A stretch of DNA of 64,000 nt from the NCBI GenBank assembly GCA_009746045.1, contig RPFO01000026.1, positions 1,495,042 through 1,559,041 of the forward strand, given 5' to 3'. Shown here in pieces: positions 52,701 to 63,198 of the stretch; the first letter of the stretch is position 1, and each line of letters begins with the position of its first letter. The stretch comes from Mesostigma viride. Lineage: Eukaryota > Streptophyta > Mesostigmatophyceae > Mesostigmatales > Mesostigmataceae. The translations under genes were made by a program, and so were the position numbers. Below the pieces are notes generated by a model that was given only the letters and a program-made list of their open reading frames with translations, was not told the DNA's origin and searched no databases.

Positions 52701-55700
52701 TGAGGGGTACCCGGAGCGGGATGCGTCGGCAGGCAAAGTGGAGGAGTGGCGCGGGGGCGTCTCGCGCATGCACTCGGACTCGCACCTGCAGAGGTGCGCT
52801 CCTGAAATGGGTGAAGGAGAACGTGTCACCCCATGTTCCGCGATGTTTGTGTGCAGTGATGGTTGTGTCTTTCACGATTCGTTTGTCTTCCCTGGACTTC
52901 CACGTTTCTCTTGTTAGTCTACTTTCCCTGCATTGTCCTGAAACAAGGAGGATCATATTCGACAGATCTGATTTGCCAGATCTGACACTGTTTTTTTGTT
53001 ATCATTATTTTATTGGTTTTTTGTAACTTGGTATTGTTCGATAAGGGAGATCAATGAGTAAATAGAAACTCGTGGTCCCCTACAAGGCGGGTACCGAATA
53101 GAGGTGTGGTGTGGGAAAGTGGGGCTAGCGAGCGGGAGATCTGTTACTTGTACAGAGCAGTAAGTTTGACAGTTGGCTGCACTTTCCCTCCCGCCTTTGC
53201 CCCCCCTCTGTCTTCCCCTCCCCTCCCCTTCGAAAAAAAACAGGAATGGGAGTAAGAAGCGCGTATTCCTGGCCGATTCCACCCCAGGCACCTTTGATAT
53301 GTTCCCGCCCACCAACCGGCTGGCGCTGTCTCCCAGCACCACCCACTTGGGTGGGCGGCCCGCCGGCGACAAGTGGCATGCGATCTCAGAGAATGTGAAC
53401 GAGGCAGGCCAGGTGGCAGCGCCGTGGGAACCGACACTGTCCACCCGCACAGACCGTCCTCGCCGCAGCTACGAGCAGCCGCCCGTCTCTACTATGGCCC
53501 CCCGGGGCGGTCACCCGGACGGCCCCACCCCAAGGCATCGTGGTGCATTTGACCCTTACCCGGTCGTCCGGTGCAACTCAGTCCCCGCTGTGCGCATTGT
53601 GGGCCCACCGTGGGGGAGCAAGCCCTCATCCCCGGAAAGGCACGCCATGACAGGGGCGGTGCCGGAGGGAGGCGAGACAAGGCAAGCAGCGCGGAAATTG
53701 AAAGCGCATGTGGGAGGACAGGTCCTTAACTCGGGATCGTCCCCCGAGCGGCCGGTGTGCTCAGGCCCCACTTCTTCGGATAGCTCGGGCGATGCGACGA
53801 TGTATGACGGCACGGTGGCCTATCTGGGAGGGATGGGAAAGCCCCGGGGGTTGACCAACGACTGGCGCAAGCCCTTGCGCGCGTTCTATGACAGGCAGGC
53901 GGTGGCAGGGGGGGCAGGGGGGGCGGGCGCAAGCGTTGCAGTGTATAGCGGGCGCGAGGAGGTGGAGGAGGATGCGATGCCCGGACCGCTGGTCCGCACG
54001 CGGTGAGTGAAACAAGGTTTCGTTTGCTCTTCCCGTTGATAGTACAGACAGTATCCCGTGGTGAATAAACCGGGTAGACCTTTGGATTGTGTGTAGCCCA
54101 GCCCACGAATATCACACACGCACGCACGCAGTGAGCAAACAAGCTTTTCTTTCCTTAGCATGTTGGTAACACATACGTCTACGTGCGGTGAGGGGACTTG
54201 CATTTTTGAGTCCGTTCCCTGTAGGGCAGTCCCATCAAGGAGCATCTCTCGCTGTTTGTATTTGTTGTCATCGCTTTCAAAGTGGTGTCCAGGGGCGTAC
54301 GGGACGGCATGTTGATGTAATCCTCGCGGCGGTCAGGGCGGAGTTCTGGCATCCTCCGTCACCCACCCAATCCCCCACCTGTCCGCTCCCCTGTCGATCT
54401 CGATCCCCAATACGAATGGGTGGGTATCCCTTGCCCATGCCCTGTCGGTTTAATTAGATTGGCAATTAGATTGTCGATTGTGGGCCGACAGTACCTCACC
54501 TGGTATGGTAGTAATACACTTGTAGTACCACATGGGCAGGTTTGGTGCCTTCTGCGAGTTCATCCATTAACTTAAGCCCCTCCACCTGTTCGTCATTTCC
54601 CCCCCCCCCCCCCCCCCCCCACTCCCCCTTGCAGCAAAGCGCGGGCGGCTCTTGACACTCTGTGGATGCAGTCCGCCAACGCCGACCGCGTCCTGCGCCG
54701 CGCCTCCCTGAAAGCCATCACGGGGCCCCGCTGGTCCGGATTCGCTGACGCCGCCGGCACGACTAAATCGGCGTCTGGCACTCCCCCTGGCTCCCAGGAT
54801 GCCGCCGTGCGAAACAGGGCCGATGCGCCCCCTCTGGCGTCATCGTTGGTTATGGCCGTGCCGCCGTCGACGTGGGCACCAACCTTCATTGGCGCGCTCG
54901 TGCAAAACCCCGCATGGGCCAGCAGGGCGGTGGCCAGCGATAGGGACTGGGGAATGGACAGCGTGATGGTCCGTGCGACGGACGACGTCACCACGAATGG
55001 CACCATCCGCCCTGGCCACATCATCGGCTCCAATCACGTCATCATCCCTAGTCGTGTTGTGTCGTCAGCGCCAGCTGGCGGCGCCCGGTTGGACTCCTCG
55101 TGCGCGTCTGCGTCCCATCACGGGACGTGTGAACGCAGCCAGGGAGCCGCCACTGCGCCTTCCTACCCGCCCATGGCAACCAGCCGGCCGTGTTCGGGGT
55201 CGCCCCACGGCACGGCTGTCCTCCCGAACGGACGATCGGGAGGCTCGATCGACATTGTCACGGATGCCAGCAGCGCCGACATGACAGAGGCCTCCCTGAG
55301 CCCGACGCGGAACGGTCCAGGAAGAGAGGGGAGCCCGGCCAGCCACTTATTGGCAAGCATCGACGATGTAGTTTCCAACACGACCACCGCGTCCGCCACG
55401 TCTCTCCATGCAAGGGGCGGCGAGGACACGGCTACCGATACCCCGATGGGCGTATATGGTCCCGCCGTCACCGCGGCCGATGCCCACACCCAGATGGGCG
55501 TTGCAGACGCCAGCTCTGCCGGTGTGGGCACCACAGTGTACGTGGCTGGCACTGACTACCCGATCCCACAGGGCTTGGAGCGGTTCAGCTCGTGCGGCGC
55601 GGGGGAGCAGCCAATCTGCGCGGCGCAGGCGCTGGCCGCGGGGCTCCACGGGGAGGCCTGGGAGCGGCTCGAGATGCTTCACCTCCAGCAACAGCGGCAG

Positions 55701-56318
55701 GAGAGGTTGGAGAAGGAGCTGATGGTGGGTGTGCCGGGCCCCTCGGAGGATTACGCTTCCCCCCAAAGCCTTGAACGCAGCAAGGCCTCATGGCTGTCGA
55801 GTCGCGACAGGTTTCCTTCAGGCGTGCTCGTGGCACGGTCGCGGGATGAGTGTGCTGGCGGCTCGGTGCTGCCGAATCGGGTCGTGTCTCCGCAAATGGG
55901 GGTCCGGGGGGGGGGCCGACCGGGGGTGTTTGAGCAGAGTGGGTCGCAGGCGGCGCGCGCGTGTGCCGAGTCGGCTTGCCTCGCGGACAGCCTCTCGCAG
56001 CAGTTCTTGGCCAAGTGCATGGAGGCGTCGCTGCGGCTGGCGGAACGGGGGGCGTCGAGTGGTATTATGGGGGTTGTGGGTGGCAGCGTGGCAGCGTCGC
56101 CCCCGGCGGGCGGGGATTTTAGGGTTGCGGGGGACAAGGCGCCCTCCGCCGCGGTGAACAAGGAGCCCTCCGCCGCGGGGGACAAGGCGCCCTCCGCTGC
56201 GGGGGACAAGGCACCCTCCGCTGCGGTGAACAAGGAGCCCTCCATTGCGGGCGATGCGGCGTCGCCGCTCAACATGCCGGGCCCCCTCGTTCGAGGGTTT
56301 GTGCGTGGTTTCTCGTGA
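49794..56318 (+). CDS. Very large low-complexity protein of unknown function, three exons
   Basis: Exons 49794-52793, 53244-54002 and 54635-56318. Both introns are GT/AG and phase 2, and the frames join cleanly (HLQR|NGSKKR; VRTR|KARAALD). First in-frame ATG is 49966; a 5' exon may exist. About 1,750-1,820 residues, rich in Ser, Gly, Ala and Pro, with a Ser/Asn/Asp/Arg homopolymer zone near the middle of exon 1. A short Cys group (LCRGCGATP ... CLC) lies near the N end. The motif (T/M)PG(A/P)LVR(T/G) occurs three times: TPGALVRTRVQKF in exon 1, MPGPLVRTR at the end of exon 2, and MPGPLVRGFVRGFS at the C terminus. No enzymatic domain recognised. The consistent frame across introns and the long open length argue it is real. 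Confidence 0.7.
54599..54620 (+). repeat. Poly-C tract (22 C) before the exon 3 acceptor
   Basis: Uninterrupted C run immediately upstream of ACTCCCCCTTGCAG. It acts as, or extends, the pyrimidine tract of the intron 2 acceptor. Confidence 0.9.
56127..56250 (+). repeat. In-frame 30-bp tandem repeat in exon 3
   Basis: About four units of 10 codons alternating GDKAPSAA and VNKEPSAA near the C terminus of the large protein. Length polymorphism is expected here. Confidence 0.85.
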
Positions 56319-57499
56319 AGGATCACCGGCGTGGCGATGTGTGCGAGGATTTCCAAGATGGAAAGTTGAATAGTATGTGAGCTTGGTGCTTACGGGTGTT
56401 CTACAACGTTTCCTTTTTTTTTGCGGTATGCCAAACGCACAGCGAGGCTGTGAGTTGGCTGCTGTGGTGGCCAGGCCGAGGCGTCTACCAGTCGCAGCAT
56501 GCCTGTGACTGGGCGGGCTCTTGGGCAGGCCTGGCTGACTAAGTACTTGCGTGCCATGTGCGGGGGCATGTCATGGAGTACACGAATGCTGTACTTATCA
56601 AGTCTGGCGTATACCAGCCTTGTCATGATTGGACACTCTGGGGATGGCCCAGGGCATCCATGTCAACGTGTGGGTTGTGGGGGTAGTGGGCACTTTTTTG
56701 CCTCTGCGGGACTTGGTGTCATGCGACAGGTAGGCAGGTTTATCGTGTGACTGCCTCGGCTTGTACATATTTTTTGAAGTCCCCATTTGGGTGGGTGTAA
56801 TTTATTGTAGCTGTGTTCGGTTTGTTGATGTTTCACCTGTTTTTGATGATGGCGCTGGAGTCCTATTGGGGAAGCGTGAGCATGATGAGGTACTACGAGA
56901 AGGCAAGCTTGATGGTTGGCCCATGGGATTCTGTTGACGAGTTCTTTTTTATGGAAGTCGTTGGGGAAACATCATATCTTTAATGCGGAAAGCTGCACAC
57001 ACATGTTCTGATGCACTTGCACTTTGGTCACTTGATGTCGGTCAGGTTATATATTTTCTAACGAAATTTGTTAAATACTCTTGTGTAGGTGAGCACTGAA
57101 GCTAAGGTCCATTGGAGTGCCTTCCTACCATCTGGAGAAACAAGTTTCTTACAACAAGTGCATGCAGGCTTGAACAGTCGAGCCTAGCCACACCAATGAC
57201 ACCATCAAAATAATCGTACAAATCATGTCAAGCTGGCCAGTTCACCATGCTGGGGCCCAGCACATGCCCTCTTGGTCCAATTTGTCCCCAACAGCAGCGA
57301 GGGTGGGTGGGTGGGAGCTGCAATGAAGGCCTCCCTATGTTCACCACACCAAGTGCTCTACTAGTACAAAGTGAGACTCAATGTGAAAATGAATAACAAA
57401 CGGCCCATGCTCTCAGGGCGCCGCGGCCCCCTCAAAAGGGCGCGGGCACGGTTGACAGGAGGCACTAGTACCGGCGCAGCGTACGCCGGTAAGCAAGTT
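56319..57499. other. No gene recognised; 3' flank of the large gene
   Basis: Presumed 3' UTR then intergenic. A TGTAA at about 56797 is a possible poly(A) signal if this is a green alga. Nothing else supportable. Confidence 0.45.
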
Positions 57500-57635
57500 C
57501 TGATTTGGCACTCCGCAAAGGTGAAAACTATTTGCGTTCAGTGCCGGTCCGTGGAAAACGCGATCTGCGAATGAATCCAGGCCGGAATCGAGCTGGGGAC
57601 CTCTCGCACCAACTTTTGCTGACTATAGGACGGAC
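57500..57635 (-). repeat. tRNA-related SINE-like repeat, copy 3
   Basis: More diverged than copies 1 and 2: the hairpin is disrupted (ACTATTTGCG) and the B-box reads AGCTCGATTCC. It lies just upstream of the full-length ORF1-only LINE. Confidence 0.6.
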
Positions 57636-57844
57636 GTCTCCTGATCCTAAGGCATCGCCAGCTGACACCTCATACATCCTAAGCTACTTCCTACCACGAG
57701 CCACGAGCCACGAGGTAGCCATGGCTGACGGCGGAGCTCATAACTTTCACGTTTGAGCCCCAAATTCAGCTGTGAATATCACTATCGCTTCGTCTCTCTA
57801 AGACGCACATGCTGATATAATTTTCCGAATCTAACACGCAATAT

Positions 57845-59191
57845 ATGACGAGCAAACGTCCTTTGACGCAACGCAGTTTGGCGGATGCGCTCGCCCATGA
57901 AAATGCGGCAGCTGCGGCTGCAGCTTCGCCATCAGGTCCGGTAGACAGCGGTGACACTAGTCGTGCACTGGTGGCCACCCAGCAACCTCCCGGGCTTAAT
58001 GCCTCGCCATCGGCATCGCCTGACCCGAAACGCACCCGCCCAGCCGACAAAACAGGATGGTCCCGCCCCTCGGAACCGCGCTTTCGGCCCCACCCTTTCA
58101 AGGTCGATGATCACGACTGGAACAACCTGTCTCCTTACGATGCTATGGACTGCATCTTCTACGGGGACTACGCCTCGCTTTACGACCTGTGCCTCCATCT
58201 TTACGACCAAGGTCGCCTCATCGGCAGCAACGGCTGCCGCTGGCAAACCCACGGCGCCCTGCTTGGCTGCCCCCGCCCCCAGCTCCAGCACACCATCCTC
58301 AACTCCCTTCTCGAGCGCTCTGACGACGAGATCTGGGCTCCATCCATCTCCGCCCCCACCCTCCGTTCCATCCTCACGGAAGCCTTTCAGCAGCACGTGA
58401 CCCCCCTTGCTGCTGACGTCGCAGCAATGGGTGGCACGCTGGCTGTTGAACTTCCTCACATTTCCGCCGCTGCCGCCTCCACCTCCACTGCCATTTCCGC
58501 CTCCACTGCCGACATCAAAGCCCAGCTCCTCGACCTCGACCAACGCCTTCAAGCCACCGCCAACGCCCTTGAGAGCTTGCATGACACCGCCGGCCTCACC
58601 GCCCAGGCGGTGAAGGACATCGCCGCCCAGCCGGCGTCTGCTGGCCCGGCCGGCGATGCTCCCTCCACCTGGGCGGACTTGCTTAAGCAGCACACCACCT
58701 CCACCACCTCCACCATCTCGGCACAACTCAAGCAACAAGCCCTCGACCTTCGCGAGGAAACCGACATCGCCCGGCGCAGCCACAATGTCATCGTCAAGCA
58801 CTTCGACCAGCCGGCAGGTGAGACCTCCACGACCCTTCTTGAGGCATTTAAGCGCGACATTCTTGCCCCCATGCTACTCACTGGTGAGCTGGACATGTCG
58901 GCTGTCCGCCTCCCCCGCGCGCGGGGGAAGGCTGGCCCGGCACCCGTGCTCCTCACCTTTAAGTACATGGCGGACAAGCTGTCGTTCCTCAAATGCCGCA
59001 AGAAGCTCTCGAGGACTCGCTTCACGCTGGACGACGACTTGACCCTGGCCCAGCAACAGCGGCGACGCGAGCTATGGCCGGCCTACCTTCAGCTCCGGCA
59101 CAGCGCAGGGGGGAAGCCGGTATACTGGAGGGGGGCGGTCATCCACGTTGACCACAAGCCCTGGCAGCCCCCTCCTGCCACCCCAGACTAG
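57845..59191 (+). CDS. LINE ORF1 protein (RNA-binding/chaperone-like), family A, intact
   Basis: 448 codons. Ala/Ser/Pro-rich N terminus; coiled-coil-like stretch at about residues 205-260 (IKAQLLDLDQRLQATANALE); RRM-like part starting SHNVIVKHFDQ (about 316); and a C-terminal domain with RLPRARGKAGPAPVLLTF and FTLDDDLTLAQQQRRRELWP. This is the layout of L1-type ORF1 proteins, which bind element RNA in trimers. The nearly undamaged frame implies recent activity or selection in the master copy. No Cys knuckle. Confidence 0.85.
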   Translation: MTSKRPLTQRSLADALAHENAAAAAAASPSGPVDSGDTSRALVATQQPPGLNASPSASPDPKRTRPADKTGWSRPSEPRFRPHPFKVDDHDWNNLSPYDAMDCIFYGDYASLYDLCLHLYDQGRLIGSNGCRWQTHGALLGCPRPQLQHTILNSLLERSDDEIWAPSISAPTLRSILTEAFQQHVTPLAADVAAMGGTLAVELPHISAAAASTSTAISASTADIKAQLLDLDQRLQATANALESLHDTAGLTAQAVKDIAAQPASAGPAGDAPSTWADLLKQHTTSTTSTISAQLKQQALDLREETDIARRSHNVIVKHFDQPAGETSTTLLEAFKRDILAPMLLTGELDMSAVRLPRARGKAGPAPVLLTFKYMADKLSFLKCRKKLSRTRFTLDDDLTLAQQQRRRELWPAYLQLRHSAGGKPVYWRGAVIHVDHKPWQPPPATPD

Positions 59192-59583
59192 GGAATTCAT
59201 ACCAGTAGTGTAGATTAGTCAGGCTTAGCCTAGCATGTGGCCCACGCGCATGTGCGCCCATAATGGCCCCCATGGATGTTGTCTACAGGATTTAGCCAAG
59301 CCCTGCCTATAACGGGACCCCCATGGATGTTGCATTAAGAATTTCGCCATTCTATGCCATGCAGAGAGATGCTCTCTGTAGAGAAGCCATGTCCTAGCTC
59401 TTGTATAGCCATGATGATCTTCCCCACCTATGACAGGCTCCCCTTCGCTGGGTGTTGCCTGAAACTCTGGGTGGTGCAGGTGCCCTAGTGCACCTAGAGC
59501 AAGTGTTGTTTACATTCCCACCCTTGCAGGAAGTAGCTTAGAATGTATGATAGGCCATATGCCCCTTCTCTGGGCTATGTGCT

Positions 59584-59608
59584 ACATATACTCCCAACGG
59601 AGTTATGT
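59584..59608 (+). promoter_or_regulatory. Conserved 3' hairpin of the LINE/ORF1-only families
   Basis: ACAT-A-(T)-ACTCC, loop CAAC, GGAGT-T-ATGT: ten pairs with one bulge, directly before the tandem-repeat tail. Equivalent hairpins lie at 11341-11365 (+), 26242-26266 (-), 60538-60562 (-) and 60817-60841 (-). Base pairs are kept while bases differ. Likely recognised by the LINE reverse transcriptase. Confidence 0.7.
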
Positions 59609-59642
59609 TACAATTCAATTCAATTCAATTCAGCTGACACCT

Positions 59643-60024
59643 ACAGTCCAACCGCAAAAGTTCTCCTTTCCGGGGAGTGATGCAAGCCATTCGGATTTTG
59701 CACTAGATAAATCATTCGAGATCTGTTTGTGTAGGAGTACTACACATGGTGTCCAGTCGAGACTTGTTCAGTCTCGACACGTGAGACGGGCTGAACACGG
59801 CTGGAACCTTCTTTAGAAGGGGGCGTAGCCGGTACTATCGAGATCAGCCAAGCGTATATTCTGATTTTGCCGGTAAGTAAGTACTTGTGTGTCATATCAT
59901 ATAATTAATTAATAAGCGCGTGACTGTGTCACGTGGGTGCCAACTGTACAGAGTAAATGAACCTTCAACCCTATATACACAACGAGAAGGAGGGAGGGCG
60001 CCCTAGCTTCTCTCACTCGTTTGT
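59643..60024. other. No gene recognised
   Basis: Contains a small hairpin (GTCGAGAC, loop TTGTTCA, GTCTCGAC) near 59755-59777. Otherwise unassigned. Confidence 0.4.
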
Positions 60025-60120
60025 GTGTCATGCGCATGGGCATGCCACGGAGTGCCCCATATCTGTTCATCATTGTCGTGGATCATGCCATTCGGAAGTT
60101 TACGCATGTCTCTCGCCTTA

Positions 60121-60510
60121 ACCAGGTGGAGGGCAAGTGTGGCGTGCTCCTGAAGAAGCTTGAGGCCATCACCGCCCACACCGAGGCCCTGGCCACACAG
60201 GTCCCCAAGATAGCGGAGCAGACGGCCACCATTGCATCCCAGCCACCCCGGCAGGATGTTGGCGACCTCCCGCCGCTCTCCTACGCGGACCTGCTGCTGC
60301 GGTCAGCAACCGCCTCCACCACCGACGCCATCGCCACAAAGCTCCAGGAGCTGGAGGACCACCGCCAGGCCCAGCAACGGGAGGGGCACCGACCGCGCTC
60401 GCCGCGAGTGCCGAGTGGTGCTACGTCGCTTCCCCCAGAAGCCAGGTGAGACGTCAACCTCTCTTGCTGACGAGCTCAAGAACCAGCTTCTTACCCTCAT
60501 GGGCCTGGTA
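60121..60510 (+). pseudogene. Family B ORF1, first part (copy B)
   Basis: Reads GKCGVLLKKLEAITAHTEAL, then the coiled-coil-like region to LQELEDHRQAQQRE. A frameshift then continues as RARRECRVVLRRFPQKPGET and SLADELKNQLLTLMGLV. The second part is at 62888-63198. Confidence 0.75.
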
Positions 60511-60795
60511 CTAATTAATTAATTAATTAATTATCAACATCACTCCGTTGGGAGTCAATGTAGCACATATCCCTGAGAAGGGGCATATGGCTTTTAATAC
60601 ATTCTAGGCTACTTCCTGCAAGAGTGGAATGTAAGCAGCACTTGCATGCTCTAGGTGCCCCAAGGGCACCGGCACCCTCATGATCTTCACACTATGCCCA
60701 GCTAAGGGGGAGTATGTCATGTGGGGGAAGATCATCATGGCTATACAAGAGCTAGGGCATGGCTTCTCGACAGAGAGCATCTCTCTGCATGGCAT

Positions 60796-62813
60796 TAATT
60801 AATTAATTAATTATCAACATCACTCCGTTGGGAGTAGATGTAGCACATAGCCCTGAGAAGGGGCATATGGCTTTTAATACATTCTAGGCTACTTCATGCA
60901 AGGGTGGGAATGTAAGCTACCCCTGCTCTAGGTGCACCAAGGCACCTGCACCCTCATGATGTATCGCGCTATGCCCAGTTAAGGGGGAGCGTGGCATGTG
61001 GGGGAAGATCATCGTGGCTATACAGGAGCTATGGCATGGCAGGATCAAATACAGGAGCTATGGCATGGCTTCTCAGCAGAGAGTGACTCCCTGCATGGGC
61101 ACAACATTACTAAATAAGGCTAGGCATCGTCTGGAGTGTGGCTCATCATAGGCACACATGTACATGACTAAAAAGGCTAGGCCTCAGCTGGTATAGTGCC
61201 TGTAGTAGGCGGGCATGTACAAGGCCACTGTCTAACTATTCTACACTACTGCTGTATTCCCCTAGGCTGGGGCTGGAGTTGCTGGGGCCGCGGTGGTCGA
61301 GGGGGTCGCTTGCCAGGGCTTGTGGCCGACGTAGATGGCCGCCCCCTTCCAGTACACCGGCTGGCCCGCCTTGGTCTGCCGGAGCTGGGTGTAGGTCGGC
61401 CATAGCTCCCGTCGCCGTTGTTGCTGTGCCAGGGTCAAGTCGTCGTCCACGGTGAAGGGAGTATTCGCGAGCCGCTTGCGGCGTCTGAGAAACGAAATCT
61501 TGTCCGCTGGGCTATCAAAGATGAGAAGAAGCGGAGGCGCCCCTGCCTTACCCCGCGCGCGGGGGAGGCGGTGGGCGGTCAGCTTGATCTCACCAAGAAG
61601 GCCCATGCGTGCAAGGATTTTGCTCTCAAACGCACGTGCAAGCTTCTCGGAATTCTCACCTTCTTCCATGTCCAAGTTCTTGAGTATGGCGTTGAGGCTG
61701 CGCTTGTCGAGCTCGGCCTCCTCGCGGAGGTCAAGCGTCTGCCGCTGGAGCTGGGCTGCGACGGCGGAGGTGGTGGAGGTGGTATGTTGCTTAAGCATGT
61801 CCGCCCAGGTCGTGATGGGAGGAGCATCGCCGGCCAGGCCCGCCGGGGCTGGCTTGGCGGCAATGTCCTTCACTGCCTGGGCGGTGAGGCCTGCTGTGTT
61901 CTGCAAGACCTCGATAGCGATTGCATTATCCTTGAGGCGCTGGTCGATGTCACGGAGCTGGGCGGTGATGGAGTCGGTGGAGGGGGAGGGGTGGAGGCGA
62001 GGAGGGTGGCGGTGGCGGTGGGGATGGTGGGAAGCTCAGCAGCCAGCGTGCCGCCAATTGCCGCCACACCTGCTGCAAGAGGGGTCACGTGCTGCTCGAA
62101 AGCTTCCTTGAGGAGGGTGCGGATGGTGGCTTCGGTGGGGAAGGTGGGGGGGGGCGGTGGGGAAGCCCAGATCTCGGATTCGGAGCGTCCAACAAGGGAG
62201 CAGAGGGCGAAGCGTTGAAGCCTGCCCAGGGCGAGGCATGCGGTGAATGATTGGGAGAGCCTCGGCGGGGTCGACAAGCTTGCCGTCACCAGGCCAGCGG
62301 CCACGGTTGTGGGACGTGAGGTACACGCACAGGGCTAGAAGCGAGGCGTGATTGCCGTAATACAAGTCTTCCATGAACCAACCGGGGCTGCGCTGCCAGA
62401 AGCCGGGGCTGTTGACGTCAAAGGAGCGCTCTTCCCAGGGCGGCTCAGCAGAGCGACTGCGCTTAGTAGGTTCAGGCGATGCTGATGGCGAGGCGAGCCC
62501 GGAAGGCTGGGCGAGCACCAGTGCACTACTAGTGTCACCGTTGCCATCTGGGCCGGTTGGCGAAGCTGCAGCCGAGGCTGCAGACGTATTTTCATTGCTA
62601 AGCGCAGCCGCCAGGCTGCGTTGCGTCGAGAGGCGTTTGCTCATCGTATATTGCGTAATAGCGTCGGAAAATTATATCAGCATGTGCGTCTTAGAAAGAC
62701 GAAGCGATTGTGATATTCACAGCTGAATTCGGCGCTCAAACGTGAAAGTTATGAGCTCCGACAGCCATGGCTACCTCGTGGCTCGTGGCTCGTGGCTCGT
62801 GGTTAATGCTCCG
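60796..62813 (-). mobile_element. Full-length ORF1-only LINE (family A), minus strand, 10-bp TSD
   Basis: 2018 bp between TGCATGGCAT duplications (60786-60795 and 62814-62823). Tail (TTAA)n, hairpin 60817-60841, 3' UTR to 61261, ORF1 61262-62644, and a 5' UTR with the CACGAGC tandem motif near 62775-62800. Matches the plus-strand copy at 57671-59630 end to end, again with no ORF2. Confidence 0.88.
61262..62644 (-). pseudogene. ORF1 of the minus-strand family A copy, frameshifted
   Basis: Starts MSKRLSTQRSLAAALSNENT at 62644, shifts near 62200 into TIRTLLKEAFEQHVTPLAAG, and shifts again near 61900 into QNTAGLTAQAVKDIAAKPAP, continuing to the stop at 61262 with RLPRARGKAGAPPLLLIF and FTVDDDLTLAQQQRRRELWP. 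At least two frameshifts, otherwise colinear with the intact ORF1 at 57845-59191. Confidence 0.85.
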
Positions 62814-62887
62814 TGCATGGCATAGCACGGCTAAATTCTTAATGCAACATCCATGGGGGTCCCATTATAGACCTGGCCTGGTACTAA

Positions 62888-63198
62888 GGTGAGGTAGAAC
62901 TGCGTGGGTGCCACCGCCTTCCCCACTCACGGGACAAGGCGGCTCCCCCACCAGTCCTGCTCACCTTCCCCTCCCCTAAGGATAAGCAGCGGTTCCTCTC
63001 TCGTCGCAAGAGGTTGCACGACCTCACCTGGACGCTGGATGACGACCTGACCCCGGCCCCGCTCAGCAACAGCAGCGACGCGACCTGTGGCCGGAATACC
63101 TCCGCCATAAGTAAGCAGGACCCCCAGAAGCCCAAGGTGTACTGGAGGGGCAGGGACCTGATGATCAACCACAAGATGTGGACGCCCCCAGCGGGCTA
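62888..63198 (+). pseudogene. Family B ORF1, second part (copy B)
   Basis: Frames reading GEVELRGCHRLPHSRDKAAP, RLHDLTWTLDDDLTPA and PKVYWRGRDLMINHKMWTPP continue the protein interrupted at 60514, with several frame changes. It ends near the TAG at 63197, followed by the 3' UTR. Confidence 0.75.

Larger units (their letters stand above)
57671..59630 (+). mobile_element. Full-length ORF1-only LINE (family A), 12-bp TSD
   Basis: 1960 bp between perfect duplications CAGCTGACACCT (57659-57670 and 59631-59642). Layout: 5' UTR with CACGAGC tandem motifs, intact ORF1 (57845-59191), about 400-bp 3' UTR, conserved hairpin (59584-59608, loop CAAC), (AATTC)n tail. There is no endonuclease or RT between ORF1 and the 3' UTR. 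The minus-strand copy at 60796-62813 has the same 5' and 3' ends without ORF2, so this is the family structure, not a deletion in one copy. Confidence 0.9.
60515..62874 (-). mobile_element. Outer minus-strand 3' fragment of the ORF1-only family, split by an inner element
   Basis: Flanked by GGCCTGGTACTAA (60502-60514 and 62875-62887). It consists of a (TTAA)n tail, hairpin (60538-60562) and 3' UTR to 60795, plus a short remainder at 62824-62874. It is interrupted by the full-length inner copy. Confidence 0.8.

Noticed and set aside
57845-59191. ORF1 (448 codons) as an ordinary cellular gene
   Set aside because: It lies inside a repeat bounded by 12-bp target-site duplications with a tandem tail, and decayed copies occur at 11017-12679 and 61262-62644.
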